A stretch of DNA of 64,000 bases, from positions 81,950 to 145,949 of the forward strand of contig CABXDI010000001.1 in NCBI GenBank assembly GCA_902510815.1, written 5' to 3'. The notes beneath the pieces were generated by a model. The model did not search any database. It was not told the DNA's origin and worked only from the letters and a program-made list of their open reading frames with translations. Shown here one piece after another: positions 8,616-18,956 of the stretch (position 1 is the stretch's first letter; each line of letters starts with the position of its first letter). This stretch comes from an uncultured Verrucomicrobiota bacterium. GTDB lineage: Bacteria > Verrucomicrobiota > Verrucomicrobiia > Verrucomicrobiales > DEV007. The position numbers and the translations under genes were made by a program.

Positions 8616-9797
8616 TCAAGATTTTCGACTAATCATAGGCAGCATAGTTAGGAGCATTAATCCGAGACATGCCCAAGAAGCTGCAGCAAAAGAATAAACC
8701 GAGGCAAGAACTCCACACAAAGGATAACTCAATCCCCATCCTGCGTGACTCAAAGCGAATTGAGCGGCATAGATATGAGGACGCTCAGTTTCATTGCTAT
8801 TTAGTGCCAACAGATTATTAGAGATAATTCCAAAAACTCCCTGGCCTGCACCAGATATCAACCAAGCCAACAAGAGCACTGCATAGAATTTAAAAAGTGC
8901 TGCTGCTGTTAAAATAACTAAAAAAGCAGGTAAAATTAGAATACTCCAAATTTTTTGAGCACCTGAATCACAGCGCACGTAATAGAGTGAGGCTAACATA
9001 GCGCCTATACCCATCACGGCCATTGCGATTGGATAAAAGGCCTCCTGCATTTGAAGTTCATTTTTAACATAACCGGCAGTCGTTACTATAGCCAGACCTC
9101 CAACAATACTAACCTGAAGAGACAACATTAAAGATCTTCTTAACTGAGGCACAGCAAACATCCTTCGAATTCCAAAAAGAACATTTGTTCTTTGCTTTTC
9201 TTTTTTTCTACCCGTCGAAGAAAAAGGGACAACCGCTATTAAAATCGCACTTAAAATAAAACTCGCAGCATCAACGCCAAATCCAAATTCAAATCCAAAA
9301 TAAAAAATTAGAAGACCTCCAAGGAGCATCCCAAAAATATCTGAAACATTGTATGCCACTGTACTGTAAGAAAGAGCCCGAGGGTAAAGTTTTTCGCCAA
9401 CGATTCCTGGAATAACAGATTTATAAATTGGTGTAAAAAATGCAGAACTTAAATGCAAAACAAAAGCTAAAACGTAAAGATGCCACTCCTCACTAACAAA
9501 GAAAAGCATGACCATTACAAGAGCACGAATGACATCCGTCAGAATCATCTGAAATTTTCTGCCTAATCTTTCAGACAAAGAACCCGCAAGCGGACCAAGG
9601 AAAAGGAAGACGACAATTCGGATGGTCAGAGTATATCCAAGTACTCTTGGACCCGATCCCTCAGATAATTTTTCTGCCAAAAGAGCAATGGCTGAAGTGC
9701 CTATCGCTGTACCAATCAAGCTGATAGCGTGAGCCCAAAACAATGAAACGAATCGACGATTCTTCCATAAATCTCCTTCTTTCTCTTCCCCAACCAT
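8616..9797 (-). CDS. MFS transporter
   Basis: 393 aa, about 12 hydrophobic helices. The loop after the second helix (LAGSLSERLGRKFQMILTD) matches the major facilitator signature G-x-(L/x)-(S/A)-(D/E)-R-x-G-R-(K/R). An N-terminal charged stretch precedes helix 1. The substrate cannot be read from sequence; the arrangement resembles drug/efflux-type MFS members rather than sugar symporters. It ends two bases from the convergent PQQ-propeller gene and lies 24 bases downstream of the OmpA/BON gene on the same strand, so it may be co-transcribed with it. Confidence 0.85.
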   Translation of the reverse strand: MVGEEKEGDLWKNRRFVSLFWAHAISLIGTAIGTSAIALLAEKLSEGSGPRVLGYTLTIRIVVFLFLGPLAGSLSERLGRKFQMILTDVIRALVMVMLFFVSEEWHLYVLAFVLHLSSAFFTPIYKSVIPGIVGEKLYPRALSYSTVAYNVSDIFGMLLGGLLIFYFGFEFGFGVDAASFILSAILIAVVPFSSTGRKKEKQRTNVLFGIRRMFAVPQLRRSLMLSLQVSIVGGLAIVTTAGYVKNELQMQEAFYPIAMAVMGIGAMLASLYYVRCDSGAQKIWSILILPAFLVILTAAALFKFYAVLLLAWLISGAGQGVFGIISNNLLALNSNETERPHIYAAQFALSHAGWGLSYPLCGVLASVYSFAAASWACLGLMLLTMLPMISRKS

Positions 9798-9821
9798 CGA
9801 TTAAAAATTAAGAGCCAATCA

Positions 9822-11630
9822 TCAACGCAATTCAAATTCAACTCTACGACCACTCTCGTAAGTTCTTCCTTGAACAACTTTATCCGTTTCACCCTTCTCT
9901 ACAATTTCAAGGAGTAAGGTATTAATACCTAAATCAATCAGGTAATCTCGTACAGATTCACAACGCTTCCTACTGAGCTTTCGATTGTAATCCGCATTAC
10001 CATAAGGATCAGTGTGCCCAAGAAGCGCGAGGCTAGAGCCAGGAACTTTAAGAAATGCCTCGGCAAGCCCATCCAGTTTAGTTTTGTCTTTTGACCCTAA
10101 ACTATGACTCTCAGTTAAAAAATAAATAACCGTATCAGTTACTAATTCCTCTAGAGCCATAATATCTTCATCCGAAGGAGCTGTCGGCTCAGCAACCGTG
10201 ATTTGGATGACTCTCTTATAAGCATCAAGCGGAAAAGATTTCTCGACTATAGCTTGCAAAACATCCCCTGATTCAGGGTTTGAAACTTCCGCCTCAAGCG
10301 CAACTTCATCACCATGAACAGACAAAGCCCCCCACTGAACTGAGGATAAAAACGGGCTAACTAACCTAGACATATCACCTATCCATGGAGCCTCTTCGAC
10401 ATTTTCTTTGACTTCAATTTTCTCATTAATTCCATCATCTTCTTTAAAAATTGATCCAGCTTCTTTGATAAATTGATCATAAATTTCCTGGCGAGGTAAT
10501 AATCCAGTGAGTTTTAAACCACCATCTTCGGATAGAGACATCGTGAGATTGGCTTTGTCCGGCGGAACAAAAACCACCAATTCATTAATCAGCTTGAAAG
10601 AACCTTTCTTTCCATTAAAAGACTGAGCTGCTAAAGCCTGAATAGAATCTTTCTTATCATCGCCAAGAACTGTTCCTGAAAACTCAACGGATTCAGATGA
10701 AACATTTAATTGAAGATTGTTAACTTCTGCAACAAGCGCAGGAATAATCCTAACAATTGAATTACTCCACTCGGCATCTCTCACGTGTTCACCTACTTGA
10801 ACTTTATCTTGTAAATTAAGTTTCTCGTTTGTTTGTTTTATCAAATCAATGATTCGATTTTTAAGTGAATCATTAGCCAATAGACCCGAAACGATTAATT
10901 CTTCTCCATCATTTACAGAAATACTAAATTTAGGATTGTCCGTTGGTTCAAGAATCACAACACCATCAATAATTCCATCGACTTCATCAGCAAGATGAGA
11001 TTCTGCAAATGCCAAGACCTTATCATGACGTTCCTGAGAAAAAGTTTCAGCAGTCAATTTTAATTTCTTATCTGAAAGCTCAACAACAGTAATCTCGGGT
11101 AAAATTTCTAGAATCTGAGATAATAGAGAGCCAATCTTTTTTACCGGGAGAGAATCTGCAGTGCCTGAGTCTTTCTTTAACTCTATAGATAAATGCCTTT
11201 TATTATTATCACCAAGCGTTTTCCCAAGAACTTCTTGGAGCTCCAATGCATCCGGACCATCATTGATTATACCTTTAATTTTCCAAATCAAGTTATTTGG
11301 CTCACCTGACTTCTCTATCCTCAACTCAGGTAACGCTAGAATCATAAGCTGCAATTCATCACTTACCTTACGAACCCCACTAACAGATTTAATAGCTTCG
11401 ATAATTTTTTCTCGATCGATCTCGTCATAAATCGTTCCACTAACAGAGCAATCTCGACCACTAAAATCATACTTAATGTCCTCACAAGCCTCATCATAAT
11501 TAACTAACTCGGCCTGAACCTTTTGCTTTAAGCTAACCTCAACTTTAGAACCAACGAAGGCTACAGAGGCCCAGAAAAGCACACCATAAGATATCAATCC
11601 AATCAGAAAGATTTTAAGGCTAGTTTTCAT
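9822..11630 (-). CDS. BON-like repeat protein with C-terminal OmpA domain
   Basis: 602 aa. One N-terminal transmembrane segment or signal anchor (residues 5-27). Several BON-like modules follow (pattern '..V.V....V.L.G.V.....+..I...V..V.GV..V.+.L'), first clear at about residues 40-95. The last about 110 residues form an OmpA-like peptidoglycan-binding domain (LLGHTDPYGNADYNRKLSRK, then RCESVRDYLIDLGI and a GRRVEFELR end). The architecture recalls mycobacterial ArfA/OmpATb (TM-BON-OmpA), though with more BON-like units. Probable role: anchoring an inner-membrane protein to peptidoglycan, with BON modules binding phospholipid or protein. The function is inferred from the family only. Confidence 0.8.
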   Translation of the reverse strand: MKTSLKIFLIGLISYGVLFWASVAFVGSKVEVSLKQKVQAELVNYDEACEDIKYDFSGRDCSVSGTIYDEIDREKIIEAIKSVSGVRKVSDELQLMILALPELRIEKSGEPNNLIWKIKGIINDGPDALELQEVLGKTLGDNNKRHLSIELKKDSGTADSLPVKKIGSLLSQILEILPEITVVELSDKKLKLTAETFSQERHDKVLAFAESHLADEVDGIIDGVVILEPTDNPKFSISVNDGEELIVSGLLANDSLKNRIIDLIKQTNEKLNLQDKVQVGEHVRDAEWSNSIVRIIPALVAEVNNLQLNVSSESVEFSGTVLGDDKKDSIQALAAQSFNGKKGSFKLINELVVFVPPDKANLTMSLSEDGGLKLTGLLPRQEIYDQFIKEAGSIFKEDDGINEKIEVKENVEEAPWIGDMSRLVSPFLSSVQWGALSVHGDEVALEAEVSNPESGDVLQAIVEKSFPLDAYKRVIQITVAEPTAPSDEDIMALEELVTDTVIYFLTESHSLGSKDKTKLDGLAEAFLKVPGSSLALLGHTDPYGNADYNRKLSRKRCESVRDYLIDLGINTLLLEIVEKGETDKVVQGRTYESGRRVEFELR

Positions 11631-11783
11631 GTCTTTGGTTGAAGAAAGGCTTTTTGAACAATCAAAAACCCTATAATTAAGATTATAGACACCAAGAAAA
11701 CTTGGTCACGCTGAATCGTATCAAAAAGACAAAAAATCTTTACCCTCTAAAAATAGTCTTTATTGAAAATATAAATGATAAAT

Positions 11784-12500
11784 TCAGCTAAGCCATTCAA
11801 GTACACCATCGACCATTTTCTTCATATGCTCAGGGTCACTAAAAACGTGATCTGCTCCATCAATAATCAATTTACTTTTCTGTTCACCAGCTTTTTCATA
11901 GATTTCATGAGTATCATCTATTAGGACAACATCATCAGCAGTCCCATGAACTAACAACCAAGGAACTTTGATCAATTCGCCTTTTTCAAGAAGCGTATCT
12001 ATGCCTACTAAGTCATCCATAAATGACTGTGATAGCGGGCATTCCTCATCATCCCACATTAGACCCTGATCTGGTGTTACTTCTCCAAATTCAGTTTCTG
12101 CAAACTTCTTTGTATTTACCATACCAGCTAGAGAAACAAGACCGAGGATCCTATCATCCTGAGAGGCTACCGAAACACCAACGGCACCACCCATACTATG
12201 ACCAGCATAAATAACTTTTTTACCCAAATCTCCAACAAAATCCATCACAGCGGTAAGATCGGATATTTCCTTAGTAATATTGGAATCCAAAAAACTTCCC
12301 TCAGAATCCCCATTACCTGCAAAGGAAAACCTCAAAGCTGAAATGCCAGCAGCAGCCAAACCTTCAGCAAGAGCCAATACTAATGGTCGGTCTTTGTTAC
12401 CAGTAACGCCATGACCTATAACTACAACCTGCTCACTACCAACATCATGGAAAGTATAATCAATTTTTTCACCAGCTTTATTTCGAATTTCTGCACTCAT
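11784..12500 (-). CDS. alpha/beta hydrolase (serine hydrolase)
   Basis: 238 aa, the usual size of a single-domain alpha/beta hydrolase and with no signal peptide, so cytoplasmic. Visible elements are the oxyanion region VVIGHGVTGNKDRP, the nucleophile elbow YAGHSMGGAVG (Ser near residue 104), the acid-region VHGTADDVVLIDDTHEIYEKA, and the catalytic His in DGADHVFSDPEHM near the C-terminus. This is the carboxylesterase/acylpeptidase-like 'osmC-associated hydrolase' type; the substrate is unknown. Its own unit appears monocistronic: 153 bases separate its stop from the start of the next gene downstream (the OmpA/BON gene), and rsgA is upstream on the same strand. Confidence 0.85.
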   Translation of the reverse strand: MSAEIRNKAGEKIDYTFHDVGSEQVVVIGHGVTGNKDRPLVLALAEGLAAAGISALRFSFAGNGDSEGSFLDSNITKEISDLTAVMDFVGDLGKKVIYAGHSMGGAVGVSVASQDDRILGLVSLAGMVNTKKFAETEFGEVTPDQGLMWDDEECPLSQSFMDDLVGIDTLLEKGELIKVPWLLVHGTADDVVLIDDTHEIYEKAGEQKSKLIIDGADHVFSDPEHMKKMVDGVLEWLS

Positions 12501-12570
12501 AAAACAATTCTTAACAGAAATCAGTAATTAATTCCAGCACAGCGTTACAATTTTAGTCATTGAAGTAGGG

Positions 12571-13650
12571 CTACCTTTTCTTCCTCTGAGCCTTACGCCT
12601 CGGCCTTAAGGGACGGACATGCTTTCTCTTCTCTCCCAGCTCTCTTCTTCTAGAAGAGTCACTAACTTCCTTCTTTTGTTTTTTGTAACTAGCTAATCTA
12701 TCCTCACTAATTTTTCCTTCCTCAAGAGCAACAGCCACTTCACAACCAGGCTCGCCAGAATGACTACAATCCCTAAAACGGCACGACTCCGAAATCTCCA
12801 TGATTTCTTTGAAAGTTTCTCCGATTGCCAATTCCTCAGACCATAATTGAACGTCCCTTAAGCCAGGCGTATCTATGACAACCCCCCCACTACTTAAAAC
12901 CAAAAGCTCAGACCAGGTCGTCGTATGGCGACCTCGAAGGTCCACTTCCCTGACCTCGCCCGTTTTCATTAAAGTCTCTCCAGCCATTTGATTAATTATT
13001 GTCGATTTCCCTATGCCTGAAGGGCCAAGCATGACGATCGTACTTCCTTCGGACATATATTGGCGTAAAGGTTCCAACCCATTATTCTCTAAAGCATTGA
13101 TTGCATAGATCGGTGCATCAGCAGCCACTGACCGAGCCTCATTGATCTTCTCCTCAACATCTTCACAAAGATCAATCTTATTAAGAATAATAACAGGATC
13201 AGCCCCACTCTGACGCGTCAAGGTAAGGTAACGCTCAAGGCGTCTCTTATTAAATCCACGAGAACCATCTAATGCCGAAACTATTAAAGCGACGTTAACA
13301 TTACAGGCGACAACTTGTTGAAATGACTTTGATTCTGTACCAGACGCTGATACTCCTTGCCGCGAAAAAACAGTTTCACGAGGCAATAACTCGCGAATTT
13401 CTGCCTCTAAACCATCAGGGCTAATTTTCACAGCAACCCAGTCGCCGACAGCAGGATATTCAGAAGCCTCATTAGCGCGGTGCCTGAATGAACCCGAAAC
13501 CCTAGCAACAAATTTTCCCTCAGCACAAAAAATATGGTAAACATGTTTACTATTCCTACTTATTCGGGCAGGAACTAAACCAGCTTCCAAAGCTTTTGAT
13601 TTGAAACCTTGTCTAAAAAAATCAGACCAGCCTAAAGATTCAAGGGTCAT
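12571..13650 (-). CDS. rsgA: ribosome small subunit-dependent GTPase A
   Basis: 359 aa, the normal RsgA/YjeQ length. The circularly permuted GTPase order is clear: G4 NKID at 157-160 comes before G1 GPSGIGKST at 209-217, the T-loop RHTTT near 241-245 and G3 DTPG at 260-263. An N-terminal OB-fold (about 40-90) precedes it. The zinc module is C290-x4-C295-x-H297-x5-C303. The C-terminal tail is very basic (KHVRPLRPRRKAQRKKR), suitable for rRNA contact. RsgA proofreads late 30S assembly by releasing assembly factors. No unusual residues seen. Confidence 0.96.
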   Translation of the reverse strand: MTLESLGWSDFFRQGFKSKALEAGLVPARISRNSKHVYHIFCAEGKFVARVSGSFRHRANEASEYPAVGDWVAVKISPDGLEAEIRELLPRETVFSRQGVSASGTESKSFQQVVACNVNVALIVSALDGSRGFNKRRLERYLTLTRQSGADPVIILNKIDLCEDVEEKINEARSVAADAPIYAINALENNGLEPLRQYMSEGSTIVMLGPSGIGKSTIINQMAGETLMKTGEVREVDLRGRHTTTWSELLVLSSGGVVIDTPGLRDVQLWSEELAIGETFKEIMEISESCRFRDCSHSGEPGCEVAVALEEGKISEDRLASYKKQKKEVSDSSRRRELGEKRKHVRPLRPRRKAQRKKR

Positions 13651-13800
13651 TGAAGTACTCCTATTAATAATTTAATAATACAATAAACATCAAACTTAAT
13701 AGTCGAGCTAGCACATTTGAATTTAAATGATACCTCTACCTAATTATCAGTATTGATCTGTTTGACCAAAGCCCACTCTAAAACGAGATTTACAACAATA

Positions 13801-14448
13801 ATGACGCTAGTTTATATAATCAGACATGGCGAGACAGAGTGGAACCTCAAAGGGATTCATCAAGGCCACAAAGACAGCAAGTTAACACCCAAAGGAGAGG
13901 AACAAGCAGACTGTCTTGGACAAAGATTTAAGGATGCCGGCCTAATATTTGATCACATCTATTCTTCAGACCTTGGCAGGGCAAATGAAACAGCAAGAAG
14001 AATTTGCACCTCAATTAATCAAGAAAACCTAATCAATACCACGGCAAGCCTCAGAGAAAGATCACTTGGCATCCTAGAAGGGTTAACCTATAAAGAAATT
14101 GAATCAAATTTACCCGATGATTTTAAGCAACATATTTCTGGAAATCCTGATTATACACCAGATGGCGGGGAAAGTTGGAAAGAAACTCAAGAAAGAGTAG
14201 GCAAAGCCCTTGAAAAAATTGCACAAAAACATGATAACAAAAAAGTGCTCTGTGTAACGCATGGAGGAATCGTCTCTATGGCTTTACGTTTGTGTCTAAA
14301 TATTCCATTAAACGAAAAGAGAAAGTTTGGTATTCCTAATACAGCGATTAACATTTTCGAATACCATCTCGAACAAGACTGGAGACTTAGAACTTGGGGA
14401 GACATTTCTCACTTCAGTGATGGTAGAGTGCTAGACGAAATGCTTTAG
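13801..14448 (+). CDS. histidine phosphatase superfamily protein (phosphoglycerate mutase-like)
   Basis: 215 aa from the ATG at 13801, chosen because the fold starts immediately (MTLVYIIRHGETEWN); the frame is open upstream to 13753. RHGE at residues 8-11 holds the phospho-accepting His. A second RHG-family signature (LRERSLGILEGLTYKEIE) and the second His in VLCVTHGGIVSMALRL are present. The length and the 'SLGILEGLTY' motif fit the cobC/GpmB/broad-specificity phosphatase branch, but the substrate is not decided by sequence. It precedes pgi by 22 bases, so a role in sugar-phosphate metabolism is plausible. Confidence 0.85.
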   Translation: MTLVYIIRHGETEWNLKGIHQGHKDSKLTPKGEEQADCLGQRFKDAGLIFDHIYSSDLGRANETARRICTSINQENLINTTASLRERSLGILEGLTYKEIESNLPDDFKQHISGNPDYTPDGGESWKETQERVGKALEKIAQKHDNKKVLCVTHGGIVSMALRLCLNIPLNEKRKFGIPNTAINIFEYHLEQDWRLRTWGDISHFSDGRVLDEML

Positions 14449-14470
14449 TAAATATAAAAATATAAATACG

Positions 14471-16063
14471 ATGTCACAAGAAAACGACTGGCTAAAATTT
14501 TCCGATCAGTTATTAAGATATACTGACCCTGATCTTTGGCTTGATACTAGCCTTATGAGATTACCTGAAGATCTACTAGAATCTCAAAATGGACTCATAA
14601 AAAAATCATTAGAAGAAATGGCAGCCATCGAGGCTGGAGAAAAGATCAATAGTGATGAAGATCAGGAAGCAGGAGGAAGATGCGTTGGACATTATTGGTT
14701 AAGGAACCCAGAACTCGCCCCAGACGATATAGGCATTTCAGTTCAAAGAAAAATTGCCGAAATTAAGGCCTTTTCATCAGGAGTCCATAAAGGTGAAATC
14801 TTAAACCCTTCTGGAGAAAAATTTACAAACCTTCTCCTTATTGGAATTGGAGGCAGTGCTCTGGGACCTCAACTTGCCGTAGACGCTCTAACAGACCACG
14901 CTGCCCCAATGAATATCCATTATTTTGACAACACGGATCCAGATGGCATGGACCGAGTTCTAGATAAGATTGGAAATTCTATATCTTCAACATTGACTCT
15001 GGTAATTTCAAAATCTGGAGGAACAAAAGAAACGCGAAATGGTATGCTTGAGGCCAAGTCTGCCTATGAACAAGCCGGATTAGACTTCGGCAAGCATGCC
15101 ATCGCTGTAACTGGAGAAAAAAGTAAACTCGAAGAATGCGCTACCAAAGAAAACTGGATCGGTGTTTTTCCTATGGAGGACTGGGTAGGTGGAAGAACTT
15201 CAATCACCAGCGTGGTCGGACTATTACCTATGGCGCTAATGGGAATAGATATTGAAAAGTTTCTTGAAGGGGCCGCTGCGATTGACATCAAAACCCGCCC
15301 CCCAGAGATCAATCGAAATGCCTCTCTTTTAATGGCGTTATCTTGGCTCCACGCAGGTGAAGCAAAAGGGTCAAAGGCAATGGTCATTCTACCTTATAAG
15401 GATAATTTGAATTTGTTATCCAAATACCTCCAACAATTGGTTATGGAATCTTTGGGTAAAGAATTTGATAGAGACGGTAATCAGGTTCATCAAGGTATAA
15501 CGGTTTATGGAAACAAAGGTTCAACTGATCAACATGCGTATGTTCAGCAACTCAGGGACGGTATCAATAACTTTTTTGTAACATTTATTGAAGTCCGACA
15601 ATCAAGATCTAAAGACAGCATTGAAGTCGATCCTGGTTTTAACACTGGAGACTACTTAGGAGGTTTCCTAAGAGGCACCAGAAGCGCTCTAGCTGATGCA
15701 GACCGAAAATCCATGACAATTTCAATCCCAATAATTAATGCTTTCTATCTTGGAAGTCTCATTTCATTATTCGAGCGCTCCGTGTCCTATTACGCTGCAC
15801 TAATTAATATAAATGCCTACCACCAGCCAGGCGTTGAAGCTGGCAAAAAAGCCGCCACTAAATTCCTTGAAATCCTTTCTAAAACGGAAAAATTTTTGGC
15901 TGATCATTTAGGAGAAAAATTAAGTACAATTCAAGTCGCTGAGAATATACAAGAATCAGAGGAGGTCTCATTCCATGCACTACATCATCTAGCGGCTAAC
16001 AGGAAAAATATCAGAGCCTATATTGGTCAGGTGCCTAATGATGACAAATTCGTAAAAAATTAA
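14471..16063 (+). CDS. pgi: glucose-6-phosphate isomerase
   Basis: 530 aa, the length of the longer Pgi form. The phosphosugar-binding SIS domains show GIGGSALGPQ at 125-134 and ISKSGGTKETRNG near 179-191, both diagnostic for the sugar-phosphate loop. DWVGGRTSITSVVG and the MESLGKEFDRDG / HQGITVYGNKGSTDQHA region are also conserved Pgi elements, the last containing the catalytic His region. It interconverts glucose-6-phosphate and fructose-6-phosphate in the cytoplasm. Likely in one operon with the upstream histidine phosphatase (22-base gap) and glnD (26-base gap). Confidence 0.96.
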   Translation: MSQENDWLKFSDQLLRYTDPDLWLDTSLMRLPEDLLESQNGLIKKSLEEMAAIEAGEKINSDEDQEAGGRCVGHYWLRNPELAPDDIGISVQRKIAEIKAFSSGVHKGEILNPSGEKFTNLLLIGIGGSALGPQLAVDALTDHAAPMNIHYFDNTDPDGMDRVLDKIGNSISSTLTLVISKSGGTKETRNGMLEAKSAYEQAGLDFGKHAIAVTGEKSKLEECATKENWIGVFPMEDWVGGRTSITSVVGLLPMALMGIDIEKFLEGAAAIDIKTRPPEINRNASLLMALSWLHAGEAKGSKAMVILPYKDNLNLLSKYLQQLVMESLGKEFDRDGNQVHQGITVYGNKGSTDQHAYVQQLRDGINNFFVTFIEVRQSRSKDSIEVDPGFNTGDYLGGFLRGTRSALADADRKSMTISIPIINAFYLGSLISLFERSVSYYAALININAYHQPGVEAGKKAATKFLEILSKTEKFLADHLGEKLSTIQVAENIQESEEVSFHALHHLAANRKNIRAYIGQVPNDDKFVKN

Positions 16064-16089
16064 TTTTACCTTCATAGCGAACCAATAAA

Positions 16090-18846
16090 ATGAGCAATGC
16101 TCAGCTCCAAAGCCTTAGAGAACACGCCAAACAAAGGCTTGATAGAAAAAAAACATCAAAACTCAATCGCCAGGATAAATTAAAATTATATAAGCGTTTC
16201 CTAAAAACTGAGGAACATAGAATTTTATTATTCCATAGAAGCGGCGGTTCAGCTCTAAAAGTATCAAAGAGAAGAGCCGACCTAATAAAGATTCTACTAT
16301 ATAACCTTTACAAGGATGCAATAGATTCATCTAAAGGAATCAAACCTGAGGTAACACTAGTAGCCATAGGAGGATTCGGACGCGGAAGACTTAATCCATG
16401 CAGTGACATCGATTTACTTTTTCTTCATCCAAAGGGCGCAAAAGGATTGCCAAAAGAATCATCAGAGTTGATCGAAAATATCCTCTATATGCTATACGAT
16501 TGCGGATTTAAAGTAGGGCATGCAGTGAGATCAATCAAAGAAACCGTATCAGAAGCTAATTCTGATAATCGCACCAAGTCTTCAATCATTGAATCAAAAT
16601 TACTCTTTGGTGATGAAAAGATATTCAATTTAATGGTTAATGAATTTTATGATAAATGCATTAAAGGGCATGAGACAAATTACCTAAAACATCGTCTCGA
16701 AGACATTCGACTTCGCCATATTAAATGGAGTCAAACGCCATTCCTACAAGAGCCCCACGTCAAAGAGGGTTGTGGCGGACTGAGAGATTATCACAATCTA
16801 ATTTGGATCAATTATGTCAGAAGAAAAAGTACTGATATAAAAGATCTAGTAGCTGCAAAAATGCTTGATCCTAGTGCTTATAGCCAAATAAGAAAAGCTT
16901 ATGAATTTTTGCTTAGAGTAAGAAACGAAATGCACTACATCCAAAAAAGATCAACAGACATACTCACCCTACAACTTCAAGGTGAGGTCGCGGTCAATCT
17001 CGGCTATAAACAAATAGGCATACTGAAAAAAATTGAAAGATTTATGAAAGATTATTACACTCATAGTAATAATCTTTTTTTAATAGCAAAAGAAATAGGA
17101 GATCGATTTTATCTTAAAGAAAGAGAATCCGAAACGGAAAAGCCTCTAATCGGTTTTTTAGCAAGACGAAAATATAAAGTTGAAAAATTCGATGGATTCA
17201 TATCAAAAAACAACCGGATATACCCAGCTTCTGATCAGGTTTTCAATGACGATCCGAATAGACTGATTCGCATATTCCAACACGCTCAGGTAAGGCATCT
17301 TAGACTGGCTCCAGAACTATCTGAATTAATCAAAAAGAATTGGAATTTAATTAATCGAGTTTTTAGATATAGCGATACAAACCGCGATACCTTCGAGGCA
17401 ATTCTGTCAAGGAAAGGAGAAATCAGTAATACTTTAAGAGAAATGCACAGCTCTGGAATCTTAGGTCGCTACCTGCCAGAATTCGGAGCATTAACCAACC
17501 TAGTTCAACACGAATTCTTCCATCGTTACTCCGCAGATGAACACACGTTAAGAGTTACTGAGGAATTAGATAAACTGGTAGACGGGGATGATGTAAGAAA
17601 TCAACTTTACAGGCAGATATACAATGAAATAGAAGATCCTTTCGTACTTTATCTAGCCGTACTTCTTCATGATGCAGGACGCGCCATGAACTCCTCAAAC
17701 CACGAGGATGCCAGCGCCACACTCGCTCAAAATGTTGCACGAAGATTTTCACTTAAAACGAAAAGGAGGAAACTTCTTCTTTTTCTAGTTAATTCTCATT
17801 TGGAATTATGGAGGACAGCGAATACAAAAAATATCGATGACCCTGAAACGATCATTAAATTCTCCCAGATGGTCGGCTCAGTAAGAGTTTTAAATTACCT
17901 ACTACTTTTAACCTATGCGGACTCTAGAGGAACAGATTTAAAATCTTGGACTGAAACCAAGGAAGCTCCTTTGCGGTTTTTATACTATGAAACTCGGGAA
18001 TACCTAGAGGATGCACAATCTTTCTCTAAGAGAAGAAAAGAATCCCAAGAAGAACTATTAGAGAGAGTCATCGAGAAACTCCCTCAAAGCCATCACTCCA
18101 CGGCAACCTCTCACTTTGAAGAAATGCCGATAAGATATTTTCAAAGAAGAGAGGCTTCACATATATCTAGACACGTTAAACTTCTTGTCGATTACTTTAA
18201 AGGCTGGGCTTCATCAAAAGAATTACCACAACCAAAACTTCATTGGCGTGAAATCAAAGAACAAGGGTGCAGTGAGTTCACAGTAATATGGCAGGACCAA
18301 CACAAACTTGCCTCCTGTCTTACTGGATCATTGGCAGCACAAAAAATAAATATCATTTCTGCCGAATTCTTTTCTCGAGGCGATGGGGTCGTTTTTGATA
18401 TTTTCAGAATCTGTACGACTAACTTTGAGCCAGTAACATCCTTAAATAAAAAGAAGCAAATTGAAAAACTGCTTATATCAGGACTCCATGATGAAGACTT
18501 TTCTTACTCCGAACTCATTAATAAAGCTAACCTTGAACTCCTAGACTGGCAGGATATTGCCGATCAATTCCCACAGAGGGTATACATCAACAATCAGGCA
18601 GACGAAAATCACACCTTGATTGAAATTCAAGCCCTCGACCGAATCGGCTTACTTCATATAATTCTATCCGCAATATCCAAGTTTGAAATGGAGGTCACTC
18701 ATGCAAGAATCACTACAACTAGAGGAGCTGCCATTGATACCATTTATGTGGTTAATTCTGATGGAGAAAAAATCACTAAAAAAACTGAAATAGATGAGCT
18801 CCTTGAGGGGTTACATAAGGCCATTGCAATCAAATCAATGGACTAA
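16090..18846 (+). CDS. glnD: [protein-PII] uridylyltransferase / uridylyl-removing enzyme
   Basis: 918 aa, as expected for full-length GlnD. Domain order: nucleotidyltransferase with GGFGRGRLNPCSDIDLLFLHP at 94-114 (G-G...D-x-D metal site), a helical GlnD-type PII-UTase domain (LKEGCGGLRDYHNL-like motif VKEGCGGLRDYHNLIWI near residue 224), an HD hydrolase domain (YLAVLLHDAGRAMNSS near 519-534) and two C-terminal ACT domains (about 730-800 and 840-910). It senses glutamine and adds or removes UMP on PII to control nitrogen assimilation. No PII or glutamine synthetase gene lies in this window. Confidence 0.95.
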   Translation: MSNAQLQSLREHAKQRLDRKKTSKLNRQDKLKLYKRFLKTEEHRILLFHRSGGSALKVSKRRADLIKILLYNLYKDAIDSSKGIKPEVTLVAIGGFGRGRLNPCSDIDLLFLHPKGAKGLPKESSELIENILYMLYDCGFKVGHAVRSIKETVSEANSDNRTKSSIIESKLLFGDEKIFNLMVNEFYDKCIKGHETNYLKHRLEDIRLRHIKWSQTPFLQEPHVKEGCGGLRDYHNLIWINYVRRKSTDIKDLVAAKMLDPSAYSQIRKAYEFLLRVRNEMHYIQKRSTDILTLQLQGEVAVNLGYKQIGILKKIERFMKDYYTHSNNLFLIAKEIGDRFYLKERESETEKPLIGFLARRKYKVEKFDGFISKNNRIYPASDQVFNDDPNRLIRIFQHAQVRHLRLAPELSELIKKNWNLINRVFRYSDTNRDTFEAILSRKGEISNTLREMHSSGILGRYLPEFGALTNLVQHEFFHRYSADEHTLRVTEELDKLVDGDDVRNQLYRQIYNEIEDPFVLYLAVLLHDAGRAMNSSNHEDASATLAQNVARRFSLKTKRRKLLLFLVNSHLELWRTANTKNIDDPETIIKFSQMVGSVRVLNYLLLLTYADSRGTDLKSWTETKEAPLRFLYYETREYLEDAQSFSKRRKESQEELLERVIEKLPQSHHSTATSHFEEMPIRYFQRREASHISRHVKLLVDYFKGWASSKELPQPKLHWREIKEQGCSEFTVIWQDQHKLASCLTGSLAAQKINIISAEFFSRGDGVVFDIFRICTTNFEPVTSLNKKKQIEKLLISGLHDEDFSYSELINKANLELLDWQDIADQFPQRVYINNQADENHTLIEIQALDRIGLLHIILSAISKFEMEVTHARITTTRGAAIDTIYVVNSDGEKITKKTEIDELLEGLHKAIAIKSMD

Positions 18847-18884
18847 TTCCCTTTTATAGCCTCAATAATAATCGTTTTCTAATT

Positions 18885-18905
18885 GATTAGGCGCTTGCCC
18901 TAATC
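18885..18905 (+). terminator. weak hairpin after glnD
   Basis: A perfect 7-bp stem GATTAGG/CCTAATC closes a 7-base loop 39 bases after the glnD stop. No U-run follows, so it is a possible Rho-dependent end or 3' stabiliser rather than a proven intrinsic terminator. Confidence 0.3.
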
Positions 18906-18956
18906 GAATAGATCAATAAAAATATAGTCTAAACTTAATCTGTAATTTTACATAAT

